From contig NZ_WOEZ01000034.1 in NCBI RefSeq assembly GCF_013177735.1, positions 1 to 33,573 on the forward strand: 33,573 nucleotides of DNA. Reading direction: 5' to 3'. Positions 33,002-33,573 of the stretch are shown piece by piece; position 1 is the stretch's first letter, and each line of letters opens with the position of its first letter. Below the pieces are notes generated by a model. That model did no database searches. It saw nothing but the letters and a program-made list of their open reading frames with translations, and was not told the origin of the DNA. The DNA is from Paraburkholderia elongata (lineage in GTDB: Bacteria; Pseudomonadota; Gammaproteobacteria; Burkholderiales; Burkholderiaceae). The position numbers and the translations under genes were made by a program.

Positions 33002-33478
33002 CAAAATTCTGCCTGTTTGTGCGTAGCTATTCGGAGGCGTAGCGGGCGTTGTCGGCAATCAGGACTACACGCGCTTGCATCGGCAATGTGGGCCACGACC
33101 CTTTCGCCCGCCCGTTTATTGATTGAAAGTGATTCCGGTGTCGAGACCTTTGCCTCTCCTCCGAAAGAAGTCCATTGCGCCTGCCCGCAGCCTCTCTCAG
33201 GTTCGTCCGCCCCTCGAAATCCGCAAACCGCTTTACCGGCGAGTTCACTGGCCTTTATTCAGAAGCCTGTCCCTTTCGCAAGATTCCTCGACAACGACCT
33301 AAAGCCCACCAGACTTACCGGGTCATTAGCCGGAAGTTCCGCCCATCTTGTAGTCTCGTTGATGGCGGCAAGTGCCTGTCGGGTCTCATGATTTGATCGG
33401 GCGAACGCTATTTTTTTAGTTAAATTTGTAGTCACTAAAATATTTGACTTTAGATGATTTTTAACTATATTTAGCCAT
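33002..33478. other. Intergenic region up to the right-hand IS element
   Basis: About 475 bases with no supported gene. From about 33405 base composition changes sharply to AT-rich, with T runs and GTAGTCACTAAAATA. This is probably the left end and promoter of the IS1634-type element that follows. The terminal repeat cannot be fixed, as the other end is outside the window. Confidence 0.5.
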
Positions 33479-33573
33479 ATGCCAGCGCGAACCGGAACCG
33501 CCCACGTCGTCACCACGACCCGCAAGTACAAGGGGCAGATCTATCGCACGCACCTGCTGCGGCGCAGCTACCG
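33479..33573 (+). mobile_element. IS1634-type transposase, 5' end only
   Basis: From ATG 33479 the text is M-P-A-R-T-G-T-A-H-V-V-T-T-T-R-K-Y-K-G-Q, then I-Y-R-T-H-L-L-R-R-S-Y. This is the usual start of IS1634-family (IS4-related) transposases, in which a K-Y-K-G-K/Q-x-Y-x-x-x-L-L-R-x-S-Y block precedes the DDE core. Only 31 residues fit in the window. The AT-rich leader is unlike the host DNA. Confidence 0.7.

Noticed and set aside
1..33573. tRNA, rRNA, CRISPR array, integrase or attachment site
   Set aside because: No cloverleaf, rRNA segment, regular repeat-spacer array, or integrase-like protein was seen by reading.

Overview
The window looks like an accessory metabolic island from a Burkholderiales bacterium, probably Burkholderia, Paraburkholderia or Caballeronia. 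This rests on high GC with strong GC3 bias, the style of the proteins (MaeB, RpoD, FabH, FabZ, PhnA, Usp), and the presence of an Ehr/Hyf-like operon. No ribosomal or tRNA genes are present. Both ends are insertion-sequence material: an IS5-family transposase cut by the left edge (1-436) and the start of an IS1634-type transposase cut by the right edge (33479-33573).

Left part (1-9500): after the IS5 piece and about 880 bases with no supportable gene comes a REC-PAS-GGDEF-EAL protein with altered signature residues in its receiver and both c-di-GMP domains. A possible 49-residue Cys-rich ORF follows. Then come a decayed coding stretch, phnA, a two-ACT-domain protein, a clearly broken pseudogene (5870-6478), an acetyl-CoA synthetase and a GNAT-like protein.

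Middle part (9500-16900): an orphan fabZ, a second RpoD-like sigma factor with a GTG start, a small upstream partner gene, a long maeB (malic enzyme fused to a phosphotransacetylase-like domain), a small unknown gene, and an orphan fabH preceded by a possible coupled 43-residue ORF.

Right part (17000-31200): three diverged spermidine-synthase-fold paralogues lie in three transcription units. Unit 1 is on the plus strand (17377). Unit 2 is a minus-strand operon (21190 down to 19255) with a Cys-poor unknown protein, an HPr-like protein carrying Asn15 and Asp46, the second paralogue and a small unknown protein. Unit 3 is on the plus strand (22683-31161): a stand-alone CZB zinc-binding protein, the third paralogue, then hyfB-C-E-F-G-I. 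The Hyf-like complex keeps the membrane antiporter-like subunits and a small subunit with all FeS cysteines, but its large subunit has lost both Ni-binding CxxC motifs. It is therefore an energy-converting-hydrogenase-related (Ehr) complex, not a hydrogenase. The end of the window holds a membrane protein, a universal stress protein and an unknown gene.

The strongest unexplained signal is a 17-bp palindrome, TGATAAY-N3-ATTATCA, found at four intergenic places (12814, 17153, 21282, 22482). It precedes maeB and each of the three transcription units that carry a spermidine-synthase-like gene. Three of the four copies lie in divergent regions shared with the sigma factor operon, fabH, or a DUF1275 membrane protein. 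In all four, the side facing the gene continues with T-Y-R-W-C-T. I infer one regulon that joins malate/acetate carbon flow, the paralogous SAM-fold enzymes and the Ehr membrane complex, plausibly for low-oxygen or energy-limited survival. The gene mix recalls the low-oxygen-activated (lxa) type loci of Burkholderia, but that comparison is from memory and untested here.
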